Origin: Lachnospiraceae bacterium UBA7188
GTDB lineage: Bacteria; Bacillota; Clostridia; Lachnospirales; Lachnospiraceae
Direction of reading: 5' to 3'
Length of the DNA: 50,130 bases
NCBI GenBank assembly: GCA_002490995.1
Contig: DKVC01000235.1
Coordinates: 11,447-61,576, forward strand
A program made the translations under genes and the position numbers. Below, piece by piece: positions 26,222 to 35,062 of this stretch. Each line of letters opens with the position of its first letter. Within the stretch, counting starts at the first letter, position 1. Under the pieces are notes generated by a model that was given only the letters and a program-made list of their open reading frames with translations, had not been told where the DNA came from and ran no database searches.

Positions 26222-27604
26222 TCAGCCTCCCTGCCTCACAGCCTCAAAATAAATCCGTTTCTCACTCTCTCTGTCAAACAGGAGCACCTTACGAGGGATC
26301 AGCCCGAATCTGACTATATTGTCCCTATCCCGGTTTTCACGGTCAGTGTCCTTCCCGGGAGCCCATTGCTTCATGTCGGCTTCCTCATTGCCACCCTGTC
26401 CGGAACTCCATTTCTCCATGTGCGCCTCTCCGCCGCTGCCATTTTCCGCATTTCTTCTTTCCATGGGAAAAATCCTGTCCATATTCTCTGTCCCGATAAT
26501 GGAACGGATAGTCGGGTTCAGGGATGCCTTGTTTCTGGAAACTACGCTGATATCCCGGCCCATTACTTCCACCCCGTCCAGTTCACAGCACAGCGGCCCG
26601 TCTTCCTGCAGCCGGAAGCCTTCCGGACGGATTGCGGCGTATACATTGCTGTCTGCAATTTTCCTGCCGGCTTCCAATCTGCCCTCATTATCATTGCCAG
26701 TTCCATTGTCTGCAATTGCCGCGGCTTCCCTTCCTTTGCCGGAAATGCCATCCGGCTTCCCTGCAGTACCTGCTTCTGGCGGCTGTATAATCTCCATCAC
26801 CGCATCCTGTCCGATATAAAGCCTGCTGTCCCTGACACAACCCTCAAACACATTGACAGGCGGCGTTCCCAAAAACTTCGCCACAAATAAGTTGACAGGG
26901 TTGTCATAAACTTCCTGGGGCTTTCCGATCTGCTGGACAACACCGTCTTTCATAACGACAATCATGTCGGAAATACTCATGGCCTCTTCCTGGTCATGTG
27001 TCACAAAGATAGTCGTAATGCCTGTTTCCCGCTGAATCCGCTTGATTTCCTCCCTAGTTTGAAGCCGCAGACGGGCGTCCAGGTTGGACAGCGGCTCATC
27101 CAGCAGAAGCACCTTGGGACGCTTCACCAGAGCCCGGGCAATCGCCACGCGCTGCTGCTGCCCGCCGGAAAGTTCTCCGGGTTTGCGGTCCATCAATTCG
27201 TCTATTTGCACCAGCTTTGCCACTTCAACAGCTTTCTCCAGCATTTCCGCCTTGGAAAGCTTGTCCTTCCCTTTCAGGTTCTCCAAGGGGAAAGTAATAT
27301 TCTGTCTCACCGTAAGATGCGGATAAAGCGCATAATTCTGGAATACCAGCCCGATTCCCCTGTGCTCCGGGGGCAGATCGGTGACATCATCCTTCCCGAA
27401 AAATATTCTGCCGCTTGTGGGCTTGACCAGGCCGCTGATCAGGTTCAGCGTGGTACTCTTGCCGCAGCCGGAAGGCCCCAGCAGCCCGATCAGCCTGCCG
27501 TCCGGAATCTCAAAATTAAAATCATTAACCGCAATCACATCCCGGCGGTTCTTTCTGTCCCTGTTTGGAAATTTCTTCGTCAGGTTCTGTAATATGACTT
27601 CCAT
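26222..27604 (-). CDS. Carbohydrate ABC transporter ATPase with disordered C-terminal inserts
   Basis: 460 aa MsmX/UgpC/MalK-type ATPase. Walker A GPSGCGKST, Q-loop VFQNYALYPHL, signature LSGGQQQRVAIARAL, Walker B LLLDEPLSNLD, switch FVTHDQEEA. Start ATG 27604 has GGAAGG 8 nt upstream; an in-frame TTG at 27622 is less likely. The C-terminal TOBE region is about 90 residues longer than usual, with two low-complexity stretches rich in Gly/Asn/Glu (around residues 280-315 and 380-430). First gene of the importer operon; the upstream AAA gene ends 65 nt before it. Confidence 0.88.
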   Translation of the reverse strand: MEVILQNLTKKFPNRDRKNRRDVIAVNDFNFEIPDGRLIGLLGPSGCGKSTTLNLISGLVKPTSGRIFFGKDDVTDLPPEHRGIGLVFQNYALYPHLTVRQNITFPLENLKGKDKLSKAEMLEKAVEVAKLVQIDELMDRKPGELSGGQQQRVAIARALVKRPKVLLLDEPLSNLDARLRLQTREEIKRIQRETGITTIFVTHDQEEAMSISDMIVVMKDGVVQQIGKPQEVYDNPVNLFVAKFLGTPPVNVFEGCVRDSRLYIGQDAVMEIIQPPEAGTAGKPDGISGKGREAAAIADNGTGNDNEGRLEAGRKIADSNVYAAIRPEGFRLQEDGPLCCELDGVEVMGRDISVVSRNKASLNPTIRSIIGTENMDRIFPMERRNAENGSGGEAHMEKWSSGQGGNEEADMKQWAPGKDTDRENRDRDNIVRFGLIPRKVLLFDRESEKRIYFEAVRQGG

Positions 27605-27669
27605 ACCAGTTTTCCTTCCCAATCTTTATGCGGATTTCCGCTTTATTCTTTTGGCATCTTACATCTATA

Positions 27670-29262
27670 CTACACTTTTATGACTTTTTCAATCACACAG
27701 CTATGTTTTCTCTTACCTTCCCGTGCATCCCTGTCATAATTGATACCCACAAGCAGAATATCTCCGCCATATCCCTTCAGCGCGTCAAAGTACCGCTTAT
27801 CTCTTATCTGCGCAATTGCTCCCTCTGCGGATTTATTCCATTTCATTTCAATTACCAACGCGGGCATTCTTGATGTTCTCTTGGGAAAATAGACAATATC
27901 GGCATATCCATCTCCCGAAGGCAGCTCTTCAAATTTCAGATAATAGTCTGAATAGCTGTAATAGGCAATCTGTATCACGCTGCGCAGGGATTGTTCATTA
28001 TTATAGTGCATGGGATCTGTCATTTCCGCATGAATCTTTTCCACCTGAGCCGCCACTGCCGCCTCATTCATCTGAACGGTATCCTGAATCAGCTGTCTGC
28101 TTTCGCGCAGCCGAATGACAGATTCGGTGCTTTTTACTTCCCGGATGGATTTCGCGAATTCAATCCGGATTTCTTCATTGGGAATTCGGACAGTCCCTTC
28201 CTCTCCGTCATATGCCAGATAACCAAGATGTATCAGCAATGTGAGCATATCATCTCTGTTTCTAATCGACTGAACATCATTATTGAAACCGTCCGTATCT
28301 ACTGAAACGCTGAAACCGCCCAGCAATTCCAGAACTGCCTGAAACAATCCGTCATAATCACCTGCAATATAGTCCTCCAGGGCATCTGCTGCCGAAGACA
28401 GCCTCCAGTAAGACCTGAATTTTTTCAATATAACAGCTTTCATAATCGAGTAAGGATTGTAGACGGACATAACTTTGTCGAAAGAATACCCGTCGTACCA
28501 TCTCTTTGCCTCTTCAAAGTCAAGATGATACTCCGCACAAAGCCTTTTCACATCGTCTTCTGTAAATCCTACATAAGGCTGAAACTCTCCCGGCTCCAGC
28601 ATGGAATATTCCCAGAAATCAGAGATAGCCGACTCTGAGCCATCTTTTTTAATCGGGAGAATACCGGTCATGTAGACTGCCGCGAAGATTCTGTCCGTCG
28701 TACCGCTACCCTTAAACAAAGAACGCAAAAACGATAAATATTCCTTCTGGCTTTCCGGCATCTCCCTGACAGGTGCGTCCCATTCGTCTATAATCATAAT
28801 GAACTTATTCCCGGTCAACTCGGTTGTGCGAATCAATGTTGTGGAAAAAGACTCTTCATCCGCCTGCAGCGCAGGATATGCATCTGACAGTTCTTCCGAC
28901 ACTTTTCTCCTGATGTAGGGCACTATGCCACCATCCTCCACCTCACCCATTATAGTAGTCATATCAAGGTAAATGACATCATATTGATTCAGATGCTTTT
29001 TATAAGTATCGCAAAACGCACTGTCAACCGCAATCTCAAGGTCGTCAAACAGAGAAGCCGAGTCACAGGATTTATCGTAATAAGCACATAACATCTGCGC
29101 GGCAAAAGACTTCCCGAAGCGGCGCGGCCTGCTGATACAGGTCAGTTTCTGTTTCGTTCCAAGCGTTCTGTTCAACAGCCCAATTAATCCGGACTTATCT
29201 ACATAAATTCCGTTCCTTATCACCTCGAAACCACTGTTGCCCGGATTCAGATAAGTTCCCAT
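27670..29262 (-). CDS. AAA-ATPase-like / PD-(D/E)XK nuclease-like protein
   Basis: 530 aa. N-terminal AAA-like domain: SRPRRFGKSFAAQML (Walker A-like) near residue 44 and IMIIDEWDAPVREMP (Walker B-like) near 155. C-terminal PD-(D/E)XK-type domain: GYADIVYFPKR followed by ALVIEMKWNK (D...E-x-K) near 460-485. This pairing is common in many copies in Lachnospiraceae and Bacteroidales. Its cellular role is not established; mobile-element or defence links have been proposed. Own promoter upstream. Confidence 0.85.
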   Translation of the reverse strand: MGTYLNPGNSGFEVIRNGIYVDKSGLIGLLNRTLGTKQKLTCISRPRRFGKSFAAQMLCAYYDKSCDSASLFDDLEIAVDSAFCDTYKKHLNQYDVIYLDMTTIMGEVEDGGIVPYIRRKVSEELSDAYPALQADEESFSTTLIRTTELTGNKFIMIIDEWDAPVREMPESQKEYLSFLRSLFKGSGTTDRIFAAVYMTGILPIKKDGSESAISDFWEYSMLEPGEFQPYVGFTEDDVKRLCAEYHLDFEEAKRWYDGYSFDKVMSVYNPYSIMKAVILKKFRSYWRLSSAADALEDYIAGDYDGLFQAVLELLGGFSVSVDTDGFNNDVQSIRNRDDMLTLLIHLGYLAYDGEEGTVRIPNEEIRIEFAKSIREVKSTESVIRLRESRQLIQDTVQMNEAAVAAQVEKIHAEMTDPMHYNNEQSLRSVIQIAYYSYSDYYLKFEELPSGDGYADIVYFPKRTSRMPALVIEMKWNKSAEGAIAQIRDKRYFDALKGYGGDILLVGINYDRDAREGKRKHSCVIEKVIKV

Positions 29263-29316
29263 ACGCTTCCCCCCGCATCCACAGCTCCCGCTCCCCTCTG
29301 CCTTGATACTAAATTT

Positions 29317-29345
29317 ACCTTACCACAAACATAGCAAAAAGACAA
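29317..29345 (-). promoter_or_regulatory. Promoter of the AAA/PD-(D/E)XK gene
   Basis: TTGTCT, 17-nt spacer, TAAGGT on the minus strand, about 55 nt before the start codon. The -10 box is weak. Confidence 0.45.
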
Positions 29346-29411
29346 GAGTTTCAAGCCGTAAAACCGTGATTCCGTCAAGCCGCCCCTGCTCAATGCCCTG
29401 TAAATATCTTC

Positions 29412-29451
29412 AAAAAAACTGCCCGGAAGGCAACATCCCCTCCGGACAGCA
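29412..29451 (-). terminator. Terminator of the SDR gene
   Basis: Minus-strand stem CTGTCCGGAGG/CCTTCCGGGCAG (mostly paired) followed by seven Ts, 42 nt after the SDR stop. Confidence 0.85.
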
Positions 29452-29493
29452 ATCTCATTTTTCTCTACCCTGCAGCAGGGCCTGGAACGTGAC

Positions 29494-30294
29494 CTACGGT
29501 CTCTGCCCCATGCCACCTTCCAGCGTGATGGTCTCACCGGTCATATACTTGAAATCAGGAGACGCAAGCTGAACACACACGCGTCCGATTTCAAGCTCGG
29601 CATCGCCGTAATGCCCTGCGGGCGGCATCTTCACATTTGCCTTGAAGGCATCCGGGTAAGCCTTCTCAAAATTCTCAAGCTGCGCCGTCCATGCCAGAGG
29701 ACAGATAATATTCACATTCACGCCATCCTTGGCCCACTCCGTAGCCGCAACACGGGTCAGGCCGCGGACACCTTCCTTTGCCGCCGCGTATGCACACTGT
29801 CCGTAATTGCCGAACAGGCCGGCGCCGGATGCAAAGTTGATGACGGTTCCCTTTGTCTCCACCAGATGGGGATAGCAGGCTTTCATATAGTAGAAAGTCG
29901 CATACAGGCCGGAATACAGAGCCAGGTCAAACTGGTCGGTTGTGTGGTCCGCCAGTGTCACGCCGGAAGCGGAAGCCTGCGCGTTATTGATCAGCACATC
30001 AATCCTTCCGAATTTCTCCATGGTCTGCCTTACCACTTCCTCTACCACCGCCTGATTGTCGGCATGCGCATTCACATCAGCGGCAACCGTCAGCACCTGT
30101 ATACCGTACAGCCGCTCCAGCTCTTCTTTCGCGTCCTCCAGCTTCTTCACATTGCGCCCGGTAATCACGATGTTCGCACCCTCTTTTGCGTAAGCGGTTG
30201 CAATGCCGTAACCGATAGAGCCGCAGCGCCCGTCACTTAAAACTGCCCTCCCGGCTCCTGTGATAATCGCCGTCTTGCCTGTTAAAAAACCCAT
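29494..30294 (-). CDS. SDR family NAD(P)-dependent oxidoreductase
   Basis: 266 aa short-chain dehydrogenase/reductase. Cofactor loop ITGAGRAVLSDGRCGSIG carries about six to eight extra residues relative to the classical TGxxxGIG; then NNAQ, catalytic serine in INFASGAG, and YAAAK with the catalytic Tyr and Lys. The C-terminal TGETITLEGGMG is typical. Single-gene unit with strong promoter and terminator. Substrate unknown; it could act on sugars, fatty acyl groups or steroids. Confidence 0.88.
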   Translation of the reverse strand: MGFLTGKTAIITGAGRAVLSDGRCGSIGYGIATAYAKEGANIVITGRNVKKLEDAKEELERLYGIQVLTVAADVNAHADNQAVVEEVVRQTMEKFGRIDVLINNAQASASGVTLADHTTDQFDLALYSGLYATFYYMKACYPHLVETKGTVINFASGAGLFGNYGQCAYAAAKEGVRGLTRVAATEWAKDGVNVNIICPLAWTAQLENFEKAYPDAFKANVKMPPAGHYGDAELEIGRVCVQLASPDFKYMTGETITLEGGMGQRP

Positions 30295-30389
30295 GATCCT
30301 TACCTCCTGTTTTCATTAATCTCACCATCAAAACCATACCTTCTGCCGCCCCGCGCACTGCATCGGCACCTGTCAGATTTCCCAAAATT

Positions 30390-30418
30390 ACTATATCACA
30401 TTTGGAAATAACTGTCAA
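30390..30418 (-). promoter_or_regulatory. Promoter of the SDR gene
   Basis: Consensus TTGACA, 17-nt spacer, TATAGT on the minus strand, about 90 nt before the start codon. Confidence 0.75.
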
Positions 30419-30502
30419 TTTATACATGTCAATTCAGTTTCATCCGGCTAACTCCGACTAACCCATTCGTTTTCCGCCCTGTTTCAAAGCATCTATGTAT
30501 GC

Positions 30503-30536
30503 AAAACCTGCTTTCCACCCTACCCGTACAGGTTTG
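30503..30536 (-). terminator. Possible weak terminator after the radical SAM gene
   Basis: AAACCTG/CAGGTTT stem with a loop of about 18 nt and only a short T-run on the minus strand, 20 nt after the stop. Confidence 0.35.
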
Positions 30537-30555
30537 GCACGGAAATACTGCCACC

Positions 30556-31674
30556 TCACATTGAACGCCTCATACACGCCGCAATTTCCTGCAGCCGCGT
30601 CAGGCAGGCATCAAAAAACATCCGATAGGACTCGCAGAAATAGTTCAGTCCCAATCCCTGTTCCCCCTGCTCCCTGTGCCTGCGGCATCCTCCCCGGCAG
30701 ATTTTATCATACGGACATTGCCCGCACTGCTCCGCATGATGGGCGGAAGCCTGCAGAAATCCGCTTTCCATCAGGCGCTGCCCCATCATTTCAAAGCTGT
30801 CCTCATTCAGGTTTCCCACCCGGTATTCGTCCATGCAGTAAAAATCGCAGGGATACACGCTGCCGTCCGCCTCCACCACATTCTGAAAACTGCATACGCC
30901 CCTCTGCTCACAGGACTCCGGCATACATCCCATCAGAATTCCAACATAATTCTCGAACTGCCTGATATAGGGCTGCTGTCCCTTTTGCAGATCCAGATAC
31001 CACAGCTCAAACAAATCAATCAGGAACTGCCCGTAAGCCCTGGGCGTCAGAGAGTATTCCCGCTCCCCCCGCTTCTCCCAGACCGGGTCCAGGCATGCTA
31101 TGTACTGCTGCCAGGAAAAGCCCAGCTTCCTGTAATTCTCGTAAATTCTGCCTATCTTCGGGGCAGTCTTCCCGTTCACTACCGTCAGCACATTGAATTC
31201 GGCTCCCGCTTTTTTCAGCAGTTCCGCGGCTCTCAGCGTATGAAAGTAGGTCTCCTTCCCCTCTGCGTCCCTGCGAAATGCATCATGGGTCGCCTTGATA
31301 CCGTCCACGGACAAGCCCACCAGGAAATGATTTTCCGCCAAAAAAGTACACCACTGCTCGTCCAGCACGAATCCGTTGGTCTGCAGGGCATGGTATATCC
31401 TGATGTTTTTTCGATTATATTTCTTCTCCAGTTCCAGGCATTCCCTGAAAAAATCCAGCCCGGCCAGCGTAGGTTCCCCTCCCTGAAAAGCAATGGTACA
31501 TTCCCCCTCCGCGAAATCCAGAAGTTTTCTTATCACATTTTCCAGAGTGTCCCGGCTCATAATCCCGTAAGACGCCTGTCTCCGGTTCTCCATTTCATCG
31601 GCATAAAAGCAGTATTTGCAGCGCATGTTGCACAGCCCGGACGCGGGCTTCATCAAAATATTGACAGGTGGCAT
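30556..31674 (-). CDS. Anaerobic sulfatase maturase-type radical SAM/SPASM enzyme
   Basis: 372 aa. Radical SAM cluster motif CNMRCKYC (residues 15-22) after MPPVNILMKPASGL, the typical anSME opening. The C-terminal SPASM part has many cysteines: CMPESCEQRGVCSF, CDFYC, CGQCPYDKICRGGC. anSMEs convert Cys or Ser of a sulfatase to formylglycine using two auxiliary 4Fe-4S clusters. No sulfatase gene is in the window, so the partner is elsewhere, or it modifies another protein. GGAAGG precedes the ATG. Follows the GH3 gene by 169 nt on the same strand and may be co-transcribed. Confidence 0.87.
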   Translation of the reverse strand: MPPVNILMKPASGLCNMRCKYCFYADEMENRRQASYGIMSRDTLENVIRKLLDFAEGECTIAFQGGEPTLAGLDFFRECLELEKKYNRKNIRIYHALQTNGFVLDEQWCTFLAENHFLVGLSVDGIKATHDAFRRDAEGKETYFHTLRAAELLKKAGAEFNVLTVVNGKTAPKIGRIYENYRKLGFSWQQYIACLDPVWEKRGEREYSLTPRAYGQFLIDLFELWYLDLQKGQQPYIRQFENYVGILMGCMPESCEQRGVCSFQNVVEADGSVYPCDFYCMDEYRVGNLNEDSFEMMGQRLMESGFLQASAHHAEQCGQCPYDKICRGGCRRHREQGEQGLGLNYFCESYRMFFDACLTRLQEIAACMRRSM

Positions 31675-31843
31675 GGTTTATTTTCCTTCCGCAGCTTTTA
31701 TCGCTTCCACATCCGTTATCGCTTTCGGATCCGCTATCATTTCATACCCGTAATTACTTTCATATCCTTTGCTGCACTTTTCGAATCAGTTCTCCTGCAG
31801 AAATTGATCGAATTCCTTTTCCGTATAAATATAAGTATAACCC

Positions 31844-33997
31844 TTACTTACTCACTCTTGATACGGAAAACGCCATCCTCTCCACCTTCTGCCCCGTCAG
31901 CTTCTCACTCCTTGCGTCCGGAGCCTGTCCGCCAATAAACACAGTGGCTTTGCCCTCCCGAATCTGCAGCTTCCCGTCCTCGTCATACAGCCCGAAAGCC
32001 TCCGCCGGGAGATGAATAACAGCTTCCTTCTCCTCCCCGGGCGCCAGATGCAGCTTGCAGATGCCCTTCAGCTGGGCGTTGGGCGTGCCTTCCCGCTCAA
32101 TCTTCACATAGGCCTGAACGGTCTCTCCTCCTGTCATGGTACCCGTATTTTTCACGGAAACACGTATCGTAACGCCCCTTTCCGTCACCTCTTCCGAATC
32201 CGCTTCCGCTTTTCCATAGGCGAAGCTTGTGTAAGACAGCCCGTACCCGAAGGGATACAGCGCCTCCCCTGTCATATAGCGGTAGGTTCTCCCCTTCATG
32301 CTGTAATCCGCAAAATCAGGCAGTTCCTCGCAGGAATGATAGAACGTCACCGGCAGCTTCCCTTCCGGGCATTTCTCTCCGAACAGAATCTCCGCAATGG
32401 CCCTTCCGCCTTCCGCACCGGGATACCACCCCTGCAGAATCGCCGGGACATGCCCGTCCGCCCAGTTCACCGCCAAAGCACTGCCGGACAGCAGTATCAG
32501 AATGGTGGGCTTTCCGCTTGCATATGCCGTCTCCAGTATTTCCTCCTGAAGCCCGGGAAGGTTCAGGTTCGGCTTGTCACCGCTGCCGTACTCATTATTG
32601 GCATCCCCCTGCTCTCCCTCCAGGCTGGCGTCAAGTCCCATGCACACAACCACCACATCGCTGCACTGGCAGACACCCTTCACCTCCGCCAGACGGTCAT
32701 ACTTCTCCGCAAGGCCTTCCACTTTATCCTTGTACAGATGGCAGCCTTCCGAGAACATGACACGTACGTCATTTCCCACGTACTCTTGAATTCCCTCCGA
32801 TATGGTCCAGTATCTGGAAGCCGTTCCCTCATAATTTCCTACAAGCGCTTTCCGGTTATTTGCATTGGGTCCGATGACACCGATGGTCTTGATGGCTGAT
32901 TTGTCCAAAGGCAGGATACCGCCTTCATTTTTCAGCAGCACCACGCTCTTCGCCGCCACATCCCGGTTCAGCTGCCTCATGGGCTCACTGTCCACCACGC
33001 TGTAAGGAATCTTATCGTAGGGATTTTCCTCTTTTTTATCCAGCACTCCCAGCTTCATCCGGGCCGTAAACAGATTCACCAGGGCCTCGTCCAGGCGCTT
33101 CTCATCCACCAGGCCCTCCCGCACCGCCTGCTTCAGATACAGGTACATATTTCCGCAGTTCAGGTCACAGCCGTTGTTCATGGCCATGGCTGCCGACTCC
33201 ATGGGCGTATCCGTAATATGGTGACCCGCATGGAAATCCATAATGGCGCCGCAGTCACTGACCACATGCCCCCGGAATCCGAATTCGCCCCGCAGGATGT
33301 CCTCCAGAAGCTCATGATTTCCACAGCAGGGCACGCCGTTGATGCAGTTATAGGCACCCATCACGGCTTCCACATGCCCCTCCTGGACACAGGCCTTGAA
33401 GGCGGCAAGATAAGTCTCGTACAAATCCTGCTTTCCCACCACCGCATTGAAGCTGTGGCGAGTCCCTTCCGGCCCGCTGTGGACGGCGATATGCTTCACG
33501 CAGGCTGCCGCTTTCAGGAATTTCTCATCATGCCCCTGGAGTCCTTTGATATAGCCGATGCCCATCCGGGAGGTGAGATAAGGGTCTTCGCCGAAGGTCT
33601 CATGCCCCCTGCCCCACCTGGGATCCCGGAAAATATTGATGTTGGGTGACCAGAAGGTCAGGCCCTTGTAAAGCCCAGTGTCTCCCTCCGCCTGCTGCAT
33701 ATTGAACTTTGCACGGCCCTCTGTGGAGACGGCGTCCCCCACCTGCTCCATCAATTCCTCGTCAAAGGTTGCCGCAAGCCCGATGGCCTGGGGAAATACG
33801 GTCGCAACCCCCGCTCTTGCCACGCCGTGCAGCGCCTCGTTCCACCAGTTATAGGCCCTGATGCCCAGCCGCTCCACCGCCGGGGCCTCGTTTACCGTCT
33901 GCTCCACCTTCTCCTCCAGGGTCATCTGAGCCACCAGCTGCCTGGCACGCTCCCTGTACTCTTCAAGTTTCTCCTGATTTTCCACAATGTCCATCAT
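31844..33997 (-). CDS. Glycoside hydrolase family 3 (beta-glucosidase/xylosidase-like)
   Basis: 717 aa. GH3 N-terminal barrel: YNWWNEALHGVARAG, GLTFWSPNINIFRDPRWGRG and the nucleophile motif GHVVSDCGAI (Asp near residue 248). Second GH3 domain from about residue 350, and a fibronectin III-like C-terminal domain (about 590-670). No signal peptide, so it probably acts on imported oligosaccharides in the cytoplasm. The opening resembles beta-xylosidase-type GH3 enzymes. I place the start at ATG 33997 with GAGG upstream; ATGs at 33994 and 34006 are also possible. The next gene upstream is the dprA-like gene. Confidence 0.88.
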   Translation of the reverse strand: MMDIVENQEKLEEYRERARQLVAQMTLEEKVEQTVNEAPAVERLGIRAYNWWNEALHGVARAGVATVFPQAIGLAATFDEELMEQVGDAVSTEGRAKFNMQQAEGDTGLYKGLTFWSPNINIFRDPRWGRGHETFGEDPYLTSRMGIGYIKGLQGHDEKFLKAAACVKHIAVHSGPEGTRHSFNAVVGKQDLYETYLAAFKACVQEGHVEAVMGAYNCINGVPCCGNHELLEDILRGEFGFRGHVVSDCGAIMDFHAGHHITDTPMESAAMAMNNGCDLNCGNMYLYLKQAVREGLVDEKRLDEALVNLFTARMKLGVLDKKEENPYDKIPYSVVDSEPMRQLNRDVAAKSVVLLKNEGGILPLDKSAIKTIGVIGPNANNRKALVGNYEGTASRYWTISEGIQEYVGNDVRVMFSEGCHLYKDKVEGLAEKYDRLAEVKGVCQCSDVVVVCMGLDASLEGEQGDANNEYGSGDKPNLNLPGLQEEILETAYASGKPTILILLSGSALAVNWADGHVPAILQGWYPGAEGGRAIAEILFGEKCPEGKLPVTFYHSCEELPDFADYSMKGRTYRYMTGEALYPFGYGLSYTSFAYGKAEADSEEVTERGVTIRVSVKNTGTMTGGETVQAYVKIEREGTPNAQLKGICKLHLAPGEEKEAVIHLPAEAFGLYDEDGKLQIREGKATVFIGGQAPDARSEKLTGQKVERMAFSVSRVSK

Positions 33998-34026
33998 TAA
34001 CCTCATTTCCACATGTCCTGTGCTAT

Positions 34027-34094
34027 ACTCGTGAACGCCTCCATTTTTCGTTTGCCGATTGATTCCTGCAGAAGCGCTCACTCATGATACCTTT
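34027..34094 (-). repeat. Palindromic element copy B, directly after the dprA-like gene
   Basis: Arms ACTCGTGAACGC (34027-34038) and GCGCTCACTCAT (34074-34085), matching copy A in mnhD. On the minus strand it reads AAAGGTATCATGAGTGAGCG, that is a ribosome-site-like AAAGG followed by ATG. This opens a 20-residue frame (34085 down to 34023, starting MSERFCRNQS) that spans the element. Copy A is translated in the same frame (TSERCSN). Whether the peptide is made is unknown. Confidence 0.55.
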
Positions 34095-34099
34095 TTATC

Positions 34100-35062
34100 T
34101 TAATTCATATGAAACAAATCCATCTGGACATATTCCTGCCCGTCTTTTCTGGTTATCACATCATACAGCTTCTCCTCAGACAGCTCATAAGCCCTGCCGC
34201 CGGCCTCGATCAGCTTCTGATTTCCGTCGTATTCTTTATGGTTCCACACCATGGTCTTCGTCCACCTGTTGCGCATGGCCTCCGTGGCCCCGTTCCAGGT
34301 CCCTCCCTTATTATAATCGGCAGAGACAACAAATGCCGCATAGGAAGAAGCATAGATATACTTATTCCGGTTCATGGCCCTGGCTGCCGAAAAACCGGCA
34401 TCCGGCTTCACATCGGAAAACAGCAGCAGCCTTTCCTGAAGAATATTGTTCAGCACTTCCTTCTTTTTAATCCTGGAAAGCAGGGAATCCGCCAGGTAGG
34501 AAACCACCCCTCCCCCGGCGTTCAGCGCAGTGCTCTCCGATATGGTATCAACTCCCCTGGCGCCTCCCGAATAGAGCATCAGCTTTTCCGAAGCCGCCTT
34601 TTCCGCCAGGCGCTTTGTAAATTCCATTCCGTCCTCATCCACATTCCTGGATCCCACAACCCCTATACCGATTTTATTCGCCAGCTGGATATTCCCGGCG
34701 TAAAAAAGCACCGGCGGCATCTTCTTCTGTAATCTCTGCCTGACCAGCTTCGGGTAATCCGCGTCAAAGGATGTCACGGCTCCCACACCCTTTCCCGCCA
34801 GTTCGCTGAGAACAAAGGCCACACTGCCGCCCCGGGCTGCCAGCTTCCGGATACGCTCCGCCGATTCCTCCGACAGCTGCAGCCTGCCCAAACCCGCTGT
34901 ATCCATGCCAAGCACTGCCCCCGGCTCCAGCCCCGCCTCCGACAGCTTATCCAAAAAACCATTCCATTCCCCCAGGGACAATGGCTTCAGCCCGTCACTG
35001 CCATCTATCCCAAGGTAGGAACAGAGCAATATCGCACTCATTGCATTATCTGAAAAACCCAT
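34100..35062 (-). CDS. DprA/Smf-like protein, partner of RecQ-PRTase
   Basis: 320 aa. The Rossmann-like DprA core shows KIGIGVVGSRNVDEDG and LMLYSGGARGVDTI, then DKYIYAS-type segments (RNKYIYASSYAAFVVSAD) and GGTWNGATEAM. DprA normally loads RecA on incoming single-stranded DNA. This version is diverged and is coupled to the preceding gene: its ATG directly follows the recQ stop codon. DprA-like proteins also act as antitoxin (ShosA) to a phosphoribosyltransferase toxin (ShosT), a pairing mirrored here. No winged-helix C-terminus is apparent; the end QMDLFHMN is complete. Confidence 0.82.
   Translation of the reverse strand: MGFSDNAMSAILLCSYLGIDGSDGLKPLSLGEWNGFLDKLSEAGLEPGAVLGMDTAGLGRLQLSEESAERIRKLAARGGSVAFVLSELAGKGVGAVTSFDADYPKLVRQRLQKKMPPVLFYAGNIQLANKIGIGVVGSRNVDEDGMEFTKRLAEKAASEKLMLYSGGARGVDTISESTALNAGGGVVSYLADSLLSRIKKKEVLNNILQERLLLFSDVKPDAGFSAARAMNRNKYIYASSYAAFVVSADYNKGGTWNGATEAMRNRWTKTMVWNHKEYDGNQKLIEAGGRAYELSEEKLYDVITRKDGQEYVQMDLFHMN

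Noticed and set aside
27670..29262. Transposase or insertion sequence
   Set aside because: The gene has AAA-like and PD-(D/E)XK motifs, no DDE or Y1 catalytic pattern, and no terminal inverted repeats were seen.
30676..31938. 420-residue plus-strand open frame opposite the radical SAM gene
   Set aside because: Shadow of the cysteine-motif-bearing minus-strand gene.
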